DNA from: Sparassis latifolia
Lineage: Eukaryota; Basidiomycota; Agaricomycetes; Polyporales; Sparassidaceae
Reading direction: 5' to 3'
Assembly (NCBI GenBank): GCA_018466975.1
Contig: CM031563.1
Span: forward strand, 1 to 64,000
Length of the DNA stretch: 64,000 nucleotides
The notes beneath the pieces are model-generated. The model was not told the DNA's origin, made no database searches, and worked only from the letters and a program-made list of their open reading frames with translations. Position 1 is the stretch's first letter. Every line of letters begins with the position of its first letter. The translations under genes and the position numbers were made by a program. This document shows positions 11,224 to 22,825 of the stretch, piece by piece.

Positions 11224-11846
11224 TCGTGAGCTAGGAGGTAGGTTCTCATGAATTCATCTTTGCATGCCTGAGTTAATTGTTGGCATTCAACCCAGGGTCT
11301 GCAGATGGGGTGGGACGTCTGCGTCGTGAGCCTGGGTCGGCAACGTCGAAGCAGATAGTTGTTCTGCATATAATGCCATTCATCAGACTGTGTCCTCAGA
11401 CCACACATAAGTGTACTAGCAAGAGCCACACGGACATTGTTGTGTGTCCTGGGGTAAGAAAGCGAGATCGATATCATAGCCGGGTCGTTCGACATCTGGT
11501 CTTCGACAAACGGTCAGTCCTGAACGCGCTATATATGCAAAGCGACACCCTCCTGTACCTCTTAACTATAATCACGAATCCAAGCTTTCATCGCAGCCAC
11601 TTGGTCAAGAGTTGCAACAGTGGCAGCACCTATCGTAGTCAGGCACATTATGATGTGAGTTCAGTTTCTCACCGCAGATGATCTCTGCCCACATTTGAAC
11701 TCAGAAAGAAATTTTTAATACTCAGATAAGCGGAATACTAATAAGTCCGTAAAGTATCAGCTTAAACGGGTCGTGTGGTAATGCCCGCGTGCACGGCGCA
11801 AGCAAGCACAGCGTAGCATTCAACACACGTTCAGAGCTGTTCCACT
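11224..11846. other. Intergenic
   Basis: Between two plus-strand genes. Open frames of up to 158 codons on either strand show no motif and disagree with any splicing pattern. Nothing is supported. Confidence 0.5.
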
Positions 11847-14800
11847 ATGTCTGCTCGACGACAAGCGTCGACCACGTCGCTCTCGAAGTATGCAAGGGCC
11901 AGTTCTCCCGACCTTTCCAATCGTTCTCTTGACTTCTGCAATGCCTTCTGGGGTATTGCCGATGGTGGTGTCGATGTCCTCTTCGCTCGTATGCGGGGTG
12001 CTGCGAGGACCATGGATGAGCTCAGAAATTTTTGGAAAGAGAGGTATGAAGCTACGTGTCATGCGTATCGTACATAAATTCATGTTATTGCAGAGCCATT
12101 ATTGAAGATCAATATGCGAAGCGGATGGCGAGTCTAGCGAAGACCACGTTGGGCAGAGACGAAATCGGGTACGTGGTGAAAGCGGATCACTGCGCATGAC
12201 ATACTCAGTTGGCCCAGAGAGTTACGGTCTTCTCTGGACACGTTACGTCAGGAAACTGAGAAACAAGCCGGTTTCCATCTCTCGCTCGCCCAGCAGATCA
12301 GAACGGACTTGGAGGGACAGGCTACTGCATTCCTTAACAAGCAGCAGCACCACAAAAAGACATTCCAAACCGCAATGGAGAAAGAGTTCAAAACAAAGCA
12401 GACGCAAGAGGCGTATGTAAACAAGGCTCGGGAGAAATACGAGGCCGATTGTGTACGAATTAATTCGTACACAGCTCAGAGCACACTCATGCAAGGCAAG
12501 GATCTTGATAGGATACACACGAAACTGGAGCGCGCGCAGCAGACAGTGCAGGCAAACGAGCGCGATTTCGCAAACTTTGCTCGCGCGCTACAGGACACGG
12601 TGCAGAGGTGGGAATTGGATTGGAAGACGTTCTGCGATAGCTGCCAGGATCTAGAGGAAGAGCGTATGGAGTTCATAAAGGACAATATGTGGGCGTATGC
12701 GAATGCAATATCAACCATCTGTGTCAGTGATGACGAGGTACGCAAATTCCTTGAATTCCCTGGCTCGAGAATTGTAAACTCGAGAATCTAATCATCACTT
12801 CCCTCTTCTTTTAGTCATGCGAGAAGTTGCGGATCTCACTTGAACAACTTGAGCCAGAAAGAGACATGGAAAACTTTGTTCGTGATTACGGGACAGGCAG
12901 CGCGATACCGGACCCTCCCGCTTTCGTCAATTATGCAAACCCTGACGCTATTCCCTCTCAACGGCCGGTCACGCGACCCGCGAATTTCAGCCGTGTATCG
13001 AACCGTGCAAGGACACAGGCTTCACCCCCTCCCCCACCAGAAGAAGAATTCGAACCGACCACGAACATCGCTGGCGTAGGTATGGGGGGAGGCCGCAAGG
13101 TGGAGGCAGAAGCCGACCTTGGATTGAGTCGGTCTATGTCACGGAGTCGTACTAGTGCACGGGCGGCTCAGGAGCAGCCACAGATGAACGGACAACCTTC
13201 CTCGCCTTCCATTACCTCTCGCTCACAACAGCCTTCTGCAATGGGAACGCGTCCCGCCGACCCGCAGGCCGACCCGATCGATCCAACTCATAAGACGATG
13301 CTCAAGGTAGGAGACAATGCCTACGAGGTCGACCTTTCCCGCGATCCACAGGCGAGGCCTGGTCCTCCGACGCTGAACGGAACTGGTTCCGTGGTCAATA
13401 CTGTGAAAGTGGGGCAGGATGGCGACCCGCTTGCCCAACAGATGGCCAATCTGAGGAATGCAGCTTCTGCTGGAGGGGGGAGCGTGAGACGCAGTGGGCA
13501 ATGGAATTCTCAAGCCCAGCAAGCCCCCGTTCCTGCGTCTCCTGTAAAGCGGGATCCATCGGCAAAGTTGTCTCCTCCACCTGGTGGATCTGGCGGTGGT
13601 GGTCCCCCAAATCGGGACTACCGTAATTCAGCCGAAATTATTGTTGGGGCGTATCCGTTACAACTCTCTAATTCCCGACCTGCGTCGCCTAACCCGCCCA
13701 CTGCATCCTTCATTGCTCCTCCCTCACAAAACAATGCTGGTCCGTCGGCGAATATGCCCGTTCAAGAAGTCCTTGCTAATTATGGACAGTCGTTCCCTGG
13801 GGAGCGTAAATCCGTTAGCAGACCAACGAGCAGAGCTGGTAGCATCGCTGGAAGTATTCAAAATCAACATCCACATGAACGCCCGCTCAGCGTTGAAGGC
13901 CACGCAGGCATAGGTGCGCAGGGACGCAGTACGAGCCCACAGCCGTTTGTTCCTCCACCTCACAGCGCTAGCCCTGCTCCCCCTGCCGTAGCAGCCAGTA
14001 ACCTTTCCCACCGGAATAGCTACAGGGTACCACCACCTACTGTCAACGGCAATGCGCAGGGACACGGGGGACCGGGAAGCATTCGCCAGGGATCCATATC
14101 TGTTCCCCAGCCTACTGCACAGCAACAGCGACCAACGAGCCCGAACAGTGTTGGCATCGTCCTCGACCAGAACGGCCGCGTAGCGATGGATGAAATGGCT
14201 GACGTGTATGCGCAGCAGCAAAATTCATATCGCGGTCCCCAAGTGCAGACCCACCAGCAATCCATACAGCGGCGGCCGAGCTACAGTCAGGGTCCGAACG
14301 TCGTTCCCCCTCATATGATGCCACCTCATACCCAGCCACCTACGCAGTATGCGCCATCTGCCCCGGCCCCTGTATATGGCATGCAGTACGGAATACCACC
14401 ACAGCAGGCTGTGCCTCCGTCAGCCGCGTACGCACCACCTGCCACGCATTACATTCCTCAGCAACAATCCCACCCTCCGCCACAGCCACAGCAGCAACCA
14501 GTTTATCAGCCCCAGCCGCACGAGTATGCCCGCCAGAGCGGGGTTGTACAGAGCTTGCAAAGAGGAGCTTCGATGAATGGATACTACCCACAGCAGGGTA
14601 GTTTGGTTCAGCCCCAACAGCCACAACAACAGCAGGTCTACCGCGCGCCGAGCCCAATGAGACAAGCGTCCCCTCCGACAAGACAGTATACGGAAGATGG
14701 TCGGGGTGTGTTGTTTTACGGTTAGTGCCATCGTAATTGTTAGTGACGAATAATTGCTGATCTGTATCTTCGATCTACGGCCCTTACGGCCTGCAGTGAA

Positions 14801-14975
14801 AGCCCTGTATGACTACCAGGCTACGATTGATGAGGAATTTGACTTTCAGGCTGGGGACATTATCGCCGTTACTGCGACACCCGAAGACGGATGGTGGAGC
14901 GGGGAACTGTTAGACGAGGCTCGAAGACAACCCGGCCGACATGTCTTCCCGAGCAACTTTGTATGTCTCTTCTGA
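11847..14975 (+). CDS. F-BAR and SH3 domain protein, Cdc15/Imp2/Hof1-like
   Basis: Exons 11847-12043, 12094-12168, 12209-12737, 12815-14720 and 14797-14975 are all phase-consistent and give 961 residues. The N-terminal 300 residues form an F-BAR domain: FCNAFWGIADGGVDVLFAR, then EDQYAKRMASLAK, then long coiled-coil helices. Residues about 310-900 are disordered and rich in Pro, Gln and Ser. The last 58 residues are an SH3 domain (KALYDYQATIDEEFDFQAGD, WWSGEL, HVFPSNFVCLF). This order is that of fungal PCH proteins that bind curved plasma membrane and recruit formin and actin at the contractile ring and septum (established for Cdc15, Imp2 and Hof1). The stop directly after the SH3 domain is usual for the family. 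Confidence 0.94.
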
Positions 14976-15661
14976 GCAGGGGACGCTGGTTTGGCGAGCT
15001 GCGTATCTGAACTCTCTGTGAGAGTAAATTGCTCTCCTTGCTATGTTGGTTTTACCAGGACAGTTGTAATGGTAGCGGCCTGAGTGGGATGGATACCGGT
15101 TCACTTTGGTACGGATCTATTTATTCGCTAGCTCGTGTTCGTCTTCCTTTCCTTATGTTCTCCATACTCATATCGTGTCTTGGCATACTTATATCCTGTG
15201 TACATCATGCTGAAACTATGAAACTAGTACGTGCACCGCGGTTGTGTGTTGTCTCTCGTAGGTCGCCCAGCGGAAATAGATAGCAGACACGCGGGAGACA
15301 CGTTGCTGAGATCTTAGATACCAATCTTATTGCCATGCAGGGCGTTGATTTGTTGCCCTTCATTTCGCAAATGGTGAAGGCGGGCTGCAGCACCCTCATG
15401 CGTTGCAACTTATTTAAAAGTCACGCAGAAAGAGTACACAATCGTTGAGAGGATAAGCCGAAGCAGTTCGCGCTGAACATGATCAATCAATCTTGCGCAG
15501 GAGTCTAGTCCCGAATTCGACTAGTACCAAGTAGGGCACGGGAGGTCAGTATATTTAGTCTCTTCCTTCCTCCCTTCCTCCCGCGTACGGCTTGTGCATT
15601 CCCTGCTCACACTTTCTCAGTCGACGATCCGCTACGATTTCTTATACAACGGATCTTAACC
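14976..15661. other. Intergenic
   Basis: No coding region recognised. A C/T-rich tract around 15555-15590 precedes the next possible gene and may be promoter sequence. Confidence 0.45.
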
Positions 15662-15906
15662 ATGCGCATTCTGGATGTATATGAGCACCCTTCCTTCGAG
15701 GCCTCTCGGAGAGACTACTGGGCTCTGTACGCCCTCGTCGCTATTGTCATGGTGCTTGCATCCTCCATTGCTGCACTCCGGTTCAAAGGCAGTAGTCTGT
15801 GGCAGTTTGATGCGTACGTTCGTATTCTGCAACTTAGTCGTGTGAGACTTGCGTACTGACATTCTGTCCGTTTGTCGTCTGATGCAGCTTTGCGCGCATC
15901 CGATAA
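15662..15906 (+). CDS. Possible 56-residue single-pass membrane protein
   Basis: Exons 15662-15813 and 15888-15906 join in phase across a 74-nt intron with GTACGT donor and TGCAG acceptor. The protein has a short charged N-terminus (MRILDVYEHPSFEASRRDYW), one strong membrane segment (ALYALVAIVMVLASSIAAL) and a basic C-terminus. Without splicing the frame stops after 65 residues. I do not recognise the family. The C/T-rich upstream tract and consensus splice sites support a real gene, but no conserved motif does. Confidence 0.45.
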
Positions 15907-16563
15907 TAGGCAGCTGGCTGGGATGCACGGAGGAGGTGCGTGACACACATTGAGGTGTCGGTGGTATGTGGTGCCGCACATATTGTCCGGATTTTCACTA
16001 ATGAACAAAAACGCGGCAGGCGCCAGATCGTCTTCTTCTGTGTCGGACAGATCGACCGACAATACAAGAAGCCGATCCGCAAATCCTCACATCTCCCTGT
16101 CGCTCTCTCCACATGCTGTGTAATACCTGCGCCGTCGCGATGTACACATTCTCGACAGCCACGTTCACTTTGCTTTGATTATCTCTAGTTGTCGTGTACT
16201 GTATAGCAGTATTACCCCACCTCTTCACTGGAGGATACGTACGGAACTGTATGACATGTATCATTTTGTATTTGTACCTGACTTTTGGATGCAGTACGGG
16301 GAAGCCGATACACTTCGCATCCTGCATGAATCAGCTGGGAGATTAGACATGCATAAACCCGTCGAGTGCTTGCGCTACCTTCAAGTCTAGAGGAACGCCG
16401 GAAGCAAGAAACGTGCATCATGCAAGTTGTAACTAGTGACACTGTGGCACAGCTGTCGTGAGGTTCCTACCTACAATTGAGTTTGCACAAGTTCAAGAGA
16501 AAGGGGTGTCGATGTGCCTTGTACTACCTAGCAGCCAAGTACTGCGAGGCGAGTAAACCACGC
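15907..16563. other. Intergenic
   Basis: Lies between the 3' ends of two convergent genes. Open frames on both strands lack motifs. Nothing is supported. Confidence 0.4.
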
Positions 16564-17038
16564 TCAAAAATCTTCCAGGCGATACACATCGTAAGCGACC
16601 TCCTCGTACGGATGCACCTGCATCAATGTGACGTCAACTGGGATCAGCCAGTCGCGAGTGCGGCTATACACACCTTTTTCAGCTCTTCTACGACACGAGT
16701 GACCTGTACAGAATCTCTACTCTCTTGCTTAGGACCTGCAGGGGAATCGGGGAGCACGAGAACTTCAACACGGTTCTCCTCAACGTACTCCTGTGTACCA
16801 ACGGAGCCTATGGCAGGATTTGCACCTGCTAAGGGGGTGAATTGGCCTGCCGAGATCAGTGATCAGCAATTGGCACACGAGGGCAAACAGGTTACCGACC
16901 GGTGCCCCTGCTCACAAATGCACATCCACCATACAGTCCGATCCGCCCGACATGCCGCGGGAATTTGGCAAACAAGTGCTGCAAAACGCCTTGCGTGGAA
17001 GGGACAGGACAAAAGAAAACTAGCTTAAACCGCTGCAT
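16564..17038 (-). CDS. Small NIF3/YqfO-like (CutA-like fold) protein
   Basis: Exons 16900-17038, 16674-16846 and 16564-16617 join in phase to 121 residues. The sequence opens MQRFKLVFFCPV, continues with CAFVSRGTGQFTPLAGANPA and IGSVGTQEYVEENRVEVLV, and closes with VVEELKKVHPYEEVAYDVYR before LEDF and the stop. These are hallmarks of the CutA-like domain that is inserted in bacterial NIF3/YqfO proteins and also occurs alone in bacteria and fungi. Function is not established; it is often annotated as NGG1p-interacting factor 3. A longer open frame on the opposite strand overlaps it but has no family motif. Confidence 0.85.
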
Positions 17039-17185
17039 GCGATGAGAAGGTTAAAAAGTTGTGATTAAACCGCACGCCCAAAGGCGCGGAGGCTGCGAAA
17101 CGATTCAACATACTCCGTACGGGAGGAGAGGACGTATGCGACAATTCGAGTGGCATAAGCTCAATCAAGTACACCCGTGGTTACC

Positions 17186-17269
17186 AGGTGCTACCAGGGT
17201 TCGAACCTGGGTTCCGGGAAATTTCTTCACGGTCAAAATCCCGAGTGATAACCACTACACCATAGCACC
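17186..17269 (-). tRNA. tRNA-Gln (UUG anticodon) with intron
   Basis: On the minus strand the acceptor arms GGTGCTA and TAGCACC pair over all seven positions. A D-arm (GTGTAGTGGTTATCAC), anticodon stem CGGGA/TCCCG and T-arm CCAGG-TTCGAAC-CCTGG follow. The anticodon loop TTTTGA carries TTG, giving glutamine. About 12 nt (CCGTGAAGAAAT) sit one base 3' of the anticodon, the canonical position of nuclear tRNA introns. The transcript including discriminator is 84 nt and about 72 nt after splicing. Confidence 0.93.
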
Positions 17270-17293
17270 GACAACGCCCAAATCTTCTTGCTA

Positions 17294-18931
17294 GCCCATT
17301 TACATAAGGAAGACAGGACAACGACAAAGTTTGACGAAGAATTGCACCCTTACGAGCCGGGTACCGGTAAGCCTTGCCAAGACGAAGGGAATAAATGCCT
17401 TCGCAGGTCCTGGTGAATGACGCAAAAAAGAAGAGCTGCACGCGATAAGTGCAGGGACGGAAATACTGTAGCCATTAAGAGGGGGCAACTTGAGTCAGGT
17501 CTTGAAGTGGAAGTGTAGTCAGGCCCAAAGTTCAAACAGGCATGTCTGGACTTTTGCCAACAATGGGAACATGTATCTTCAACCTCTGTGTCACAAATCT
17601 TGTAGCAAGTGCCGCATCAAATATCTGCGAAGTACTGTAGTATAGAGAATGGCGACACCTTCGAACCTATCTGCAAGCCATCCTCAGTGCTTTCCACAAT
17701 GGAGACTGCTGGCTTTTGGCCACCGTTCGGCAAGATGAGGTGCTCTGCAATGGAGAATCGGAGACTAACAGCGGGAGGGTGCAGAGCTCACAACGGCAAC
17801 CTGAATGCCTGGAGGCTGCGACGAGGGGTTTTCCTCTGCACCAGAGTCCACCGTCTAGAATAACTGGAGACGCCACGAGCCCAGAGCCTCTGTTCGTCTC
17901 GGTCGTGCAAGCTTCAAGTACAGGCATTCAGTTTCTATTCGCCGCACCTCTCTATGCATATATCAGGACAGATAGGCCACCTCTGGCTGACCGCGGAAGA
18001 GCCCTGCTGAACGGTCGACACTGACTGGGTCCCATGTTGGTAACAAACCTACCTCCGAGGAGGAGAGGGTTCAATATTCAATGATCGATCGATCGAGGAT
18101 GCACCAAATGTTACTGTCAGCGCCACAACGGTCCCGAGTCTGGGTCCCGACTCGCGAGTCGCGACGACGGAGCCGGAAAGAAACATAAGTTGCAGATTAC
18201 AGTACCAATATTGCCTGCAGATCAAGAGGCGAAGTAAGGTACGGAACGTTTGCGAGAGAAAGAACCTTTCAATGATAGATTGCAGCACGCTTGCGCTGAC
18301 TGATGATGGCGCAGTGCTCCTGAGGAGGCGCGAAGCAAAAGCGTCCCAACACCCAGGAAGCAGCCGCGGGCTGACATGAGCGTCAGGGATACACATACGA
18401 TGCTCCAGCGAGTGCAACTGCTTCACGAACCTAGACGCGAAGCCTGACATCAATGCATCACCAGTCATTTGAATAACGGCCTGAGCCGGTAGATATGTAG
18501 TTCCCCTCCTCGACCAAGGTAGCTTGCCCTGATGAAAACATTGAAGGTGAAATTGAAAACAAAAACAAAAAAGTAAGCACATACGCAAAACGACCTCAAG
18601 CGTGCGCAACCCACGTAAGTACTTCACTCACAAAATTAGAAGGCGATTCATGGCACCACAGTTACCGTGAAAGAATGTATTATAATACAAGGACGATCGT
18701 GTACAACACCGCAATGACGACTACGACAACGAAATGCGAAAGGCGATGTATATATTATCGGAGCACAAGTATTAGGAGGGATATATTTTCGGTGGCAAGT
18801 CACCAAAGAACGGAGGCGGACGCACGACAATATTATTACTTCGGTTTGGGGAAAGGAGGAGGGGTCATGAACGGACAATCATTAGCGAAGTCGTGAACGA
18901 CCATAAACTCCAACACAATAATTATTTTTCA
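17294..18931. other. Gene-poor stretch with unresolved minus-strand frames
   Basis: No confident gene in about 1.6 kb. A 192-codon minus-strand frame (18049-18627) includes coding-like pieces and plausible splice sites around 18480-18650, but no consistent model or motif emerged. A fourfold GATC-rich run lies near 18083. Confidence 0.4.
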
Positions 18932-19944
18932 TTAAACCGTCTCCGCGGCAACGCCCGCCTCAGCCGCTTTCGACGAAGTCGGCTCCCGACCGAAGCCGAC
19001 GTACTTGTTGGACTGGAGGCCGAAGGTCTTGTAGTCAACATCCCGCAGCCCCCACAAGAAGAGGAAGAGGAAGCAGGGGCCTTCGAGTAGGTCGAGAATG
19101 CCGTACCACACCATCTCCGATGTCGGAGAGATGACGTTCGCACCCTCCGAGCACGCCCAACAGATTGGGTACGTGATGAGCATGAACGAGAAGTATCCGG
19201 CGACGAGGTAGTAGCGATTGCGGAGCGTACTACCAGCAGCGAAGGAACTGCGGGGCGCGTAGAACAGGAGGACATACCTAGACGGTGAGTACATGTCAGA
19301 CTTTGGAAGAATATGGATTAAAGTGAGCGTGCACGTACCACAAGTAGAACAGGGCAGCTACACCGAACGTGAAATAACCCCACTTGTACGTGCTCAGGAC
19401 CAAGGAACCAACCAGGCCGCCGACGATAAAGATCAGGCTGACGAAAATTGTCGTAAAGATATCGGAAGCCGACACGCCCGTAACGAGCAGGAGCTCGAGG
19501 AGCAGCAGCGGGAGGTTTATGACCCACTGGATGTACCGCACATACTAAAGCCGACGGCGGCATTAGGCCTTGTTCGAAAAGAAACGGCTATAAGAGACAT
19601 ACCCAGATCTGACGCGTGGGTTCGCCACCGTGCTTACGGAACTCGACCGGGGCGGGAGCATAGCCGAGGTCGGAAGCCATGGAGAAGTAGGCAATGCTGG
19701 ACACGGCGAGGACTATAACGGCTATTTGATGGAAGAACCGAGAACCCCTTGGCTTCTGTTGGGGGTGTTAGATGACTAGGCGCGAGAAGAAAGAGAAGGT
19801 ATCGCGCACGGTGAACGAGACGACGAGGACGATCAACAGAGACAGCGCAAACACAGAGAAGGCGGCCCACAGCCAGTCCGAACCATGGACGCTGATGTGC
19901 AAGGTGCCGCCTGGGGGGTTATCGTGCAATGCGTCGTTACCCAT
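18932..19944 (-). CDS. Opsin-related 7-TM protein (Hsp30/Mrh1/Yro2-like)
   Basis: Exons 19810-19944, 19603-19755, 19339-19544 and 18932-19277 splice in phase to 279 residues. Seven hydrophobic helices are visible. Helix C carries the opsin signature RYIQWVINLPLLLLELLL, which aligns with bacteriorhodopsin RYADWLFTTPLLLLDLAL. By that alignment the counterion Asp85 is Gln and the donor Asp96 is Glu. In helix G (WYGILDLLEGPCFLFLFLWG) the retinal-binding Lys216 position is Gly. It is therefore a fungal opsin-related protein that cannot form the Schiff base, like yeast Hsp30, Mrh1 and Yro2, which are plasma-membrane or ER-associated stress-responsive proteins (family knowledge). The exact role is unknown. 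The start at 19944 follows a short hydrophilic N-terminus. Confidence 0.93.
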
Positions 19945-20616
19945 TTGTCGCGGAGGAAGTTGGGTGAGTGTTAAAGGGAAAAGATCTCAATGCGTCGAAA
20001 CGATGCGAGGCAGTGTACTGACCAAGACTGCATTTTATAGAGGTGCTGGGTGCGGTATGCTCCGACGGAGAAGGCGATGGTATGACGAGCGAAGGCCATG
20101 GGACGATGTTGGAACGGAGTGGAACGAGGATGAAACGGGGTGTGAGAGGTGTGAGCTCGGCGCATGCAGCCGGGAGCGGTCTCGAGACTTGCGAAATGAA
20201 AGTCGAACAATTTCGAGAGCAGTCTTTCCTCGAGCGAGAACGATCGCTTAGCGTGAATGCCGGGCATTCAATCAAAGAAGCAGAGCGGCGCGGTCTCGAC
20301 GCCCGGTTAGGCAGGTCCTGTAGTCCGTCCGCCACCGCCGCTTCCGTTCCGCCCGGACCCGACCCGCGCCCAGGCCAACTGCTATCACTCGGAGCCAAAC
20401 CTCGCATTAATCCAAGCAGTACTAGTCTGGGGTGCTACACCTACTCTAACGTGGAACAGAGACAACAACTGGCTAAAATCGCGAATATAGCGAAGGTGTA
20501 CACCGACATCGGCGGTGATACATATCGTGTATGGCAAGACGTCCGGGGGAGTGTCGAAGGAAGGGAACAGCTAAGGTCAGAGAGGCGGGCGACCGATGAT
20601 GGCGAAACATCTCGGT
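19945..20616. other. Intergenic, 5' flank of the opsin-related gene
   Basis: GC-rich. A 243-codon plus-strand frame crosses it (20043-20774) but has no motif and overlaps the next gene's 3' end on the other strand. It is not called. Confidence 0.45.
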
Positions 20617-22455
20617 TTATTCTTCCATATCCCGCGTCACCTCGACCTCAACTCCAGCCCCGCCCTCCTCCTGCGTCTTCGTCTTCTTTTTTGATGTATC
20701 CTCGGCCCCAACATCCGTTTCTTCTCGCTCCATCACATTCTCGTCCGTCTCTGGATTCCAGTTCGCCAACGTGAGCGACAACCGAGATGGCCGTCTCTCG
20801 CTTCTTGGCCTCAACACGGGCGAGACCCTCTCCTCCTCTTCTCCGGCCATACGCGGCCACGACACCCGCCCTTGCTGACGCTGCTGCTGGTACTGCTGCA
20901 GCGAGGGCGGGTACCACGACGCGGGCGTCGACGACCGCAACGACGACGCCATGCTCGGCCCAGGCGTCAAAGCAGTCGCTATCCCGGGCGGCGTTCCCAC
21001 CGACGCGTTGGGCAGGTATGCCGACGGGGGCGGAGTGGTGCTGCTCGTCGGACGGGAGTGCGATTGCGAAGGGGAATGCGGCGGAGACTGAGCGCCCGGC
21101 AAACTCGTCGTCGACCCTACAGACTTTGGGCGACCGAGGGCGCCATATTGGTACGGCAAGGGCTCAGGTGCGGGGGTGCTGGAACGGCGTGGGGAGCGGT
21201 ATCCCGAGAACTGCGAAGAGAAGCGCGAGGAGCGGCGGTCGAGATGCTCGGGAATCTTGGGATCAGTCTCGGGGAACGCTGGTGTCGGATCGACCGGCTG
21301 ACGTCCGCCACAGATGTCATGCCTTCGACGCCTGAGTTTGCGCCATGTTCAGTATATGTTCGGTACTAAACCCCTTATAGAAAAGGCAGAATATCGTACC
21401 ATGTACACCACAATAGAATTCCTATTACCATCAATCCAAAGAATCCGCCCAATAGACCACCCAATAACGGGCCTAGTGCGCTGTTCACACTGCCCTGTGA
21501 GTGGGCCGCCTGAGAGGTCGCGGTCGACGACGCGCCGGACGAGACCGTCGTCAACACCACAACAACTGAGCTGTTAGGCAGCGTGGTCGTGAACGACGAA
21601 TAATAATAGATCGAACGCGAAGTTGAGCCGGGCGCATCAGTCTCGAGGAAGACCGTAGTCGGGGAGTTTCGCGCTAGGACGATCAGCGGCGTAGTCTGGG
21701 CTGGAAAATCAGAAATTGGTGCCGGTGCAGGAAACAGACCGAGGCTGTGGTCCGCATTTTGACGAGGACCGAGGCTGATGCTCGTTTGGCGTGTCACCAT
21801 CAGAGGCATTTGCACGGTGGTGTCCCCGCCGCCTGGCAAAAAAAGAACGACGGCAATTTGAGAACTACATGGGACCGACGGGACATCTGGGTAGGCAGAA
21901 ACTGTTGAAATTCGCTCTGGTATGCAGTTCTGGCGGAGGGACTCAGAGTAAAGCCCGTACATCGCAGGGATATCCGAGCTTCACTATGACTTTCATCCGT
22001 ACGCAACATACGCTGAAAAGACCTCTTGGCGAGGCCTGCCTCCCGCGAGAGGCGGCAACTCTACCAACTCCGGATAACCACGACAAATAGGCAATCCGAC
22101 GTGCTCCGTCTGCCAAGACTTAGGATGCGAGCGCACGGTCCAGCTGCACGTCCGACTCGATGTCACGGTATGCATACAGCCCTCCGGCAAGTTGTATGCG
22201 CGGGTCGAACGACGAAGAGAGATAAATGCGAAGACCATCTCACTCACCTTCCGACTCACTGTCCAGAGGGCTGTCTGGCACAGAGGGATATGTCGAATTC
22301 CAAATGCTCGTCGTTGTCAAACATGCACAATAGTCCAGCTCCTGCCAGACGGGAGACGGCTGCGATGCGGGGCTCACAGACATGCCGAGATCTGGCTCGC
22401 TAAGTGTGGTTACAGCAGCATGTCGTTCCACCGACGGAGCGGGTGTGCTGGCCAT
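20617..22455 (-). CDS. Single-pass membrane protein with Ser/Thr-rich ectodomain and long cytoplasmic tail
   Basis: The C-terminal exons 21400-21941 and 20617-21331 join in phase (CTW-RRRHD). They encode a Ser/Thr-rich segment, a transmembrane helix with Gly-rich start (GPLLGGLLGGFFGLMVIGIL) and a roughly 235-residue Pro/Ser-rich tail ending in an acidic/basic stretch. The upstream exons are less certain. One phase-consistent model adds 22023-22143 and 22244-22455, giving about 529 residues with several cysteines outside the membrane; exon 22023-22181 is an alternative. No signal peptide is visible at the proposed start, so the true N-terminus may lie further upstream. The layout resembles fungal Mid2/Wsc-like surface sensors or axial proteins, but no specific domain is recognised. 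Confidence 0.6.
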
Positions 22456-22825
22456 GCACGAGAGGCGGGGTGGCCGGGGAAGAGAAAGGGAGTCGAAAGT
22501 ATTGGCGTCTGCCAGAGACGGGCGTCGCCAGCGAGTGTGAGAGTCGCGGGCCCGCGATGGCAGGCTGCAAGCTATTTGAATAAGCCCATACCCTCTGAGG
22601 GTGGTGCATCAGCCTCGTGGGTATGGAGTATCAGGAATGTGAGCGATAAGAGCGAGCCATGTTCCCTCGGGGCAGCAGCGAGATTGCGAGCTTGAGCGTC
22701 GAAGAGGACCGCTGAGCGTTGCCGAGGTCGCTGCACGGAAAGTCGGAATCGTCGCGCACGGGTCACTCCTTGGTCACGTCCTCAACACCCTCCTCGTACC
22801 ATCATCCGGTGGACTCATCACCAGC
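22456..22825. other. Divergent intergenic region
   Basis: Lies between the 5' ends of the membrane protein (-) and the CHY zinc-finger gene (+). The plus frame leading into the CHY start is open from 22643 but has no ATG until 22826, so an upstream extension is not supported unless another exon exists. Confidence 0.4.

Noticed and set aside
11277..11681. 134-codon plus-strand frame between the methyltransferase and F-BAR genes
   Set aside because: No motif, no splice support, and composition typical of non-coding sequence.
13724..14221. 165-codon minus-strand open frame
   Set aside because: It is antisense to the disordered part of the F-BAR/SH3 protein. Low-complexity codons explain the lack of stops.
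16477..17028. 183-codon plus-strand open frame
   Set aside because: It is antisense to three well-supported exons of the NIF3-like gene and contains no motif of its own.
20043..20774. 243-codon plus-strand open frame
   Set aside because: It is rich in Arg and Gly, lacks any motif, and overlaps the 3' exon of the minus-strand membrane protein. It is probably a by-product of GC-rich sequence.
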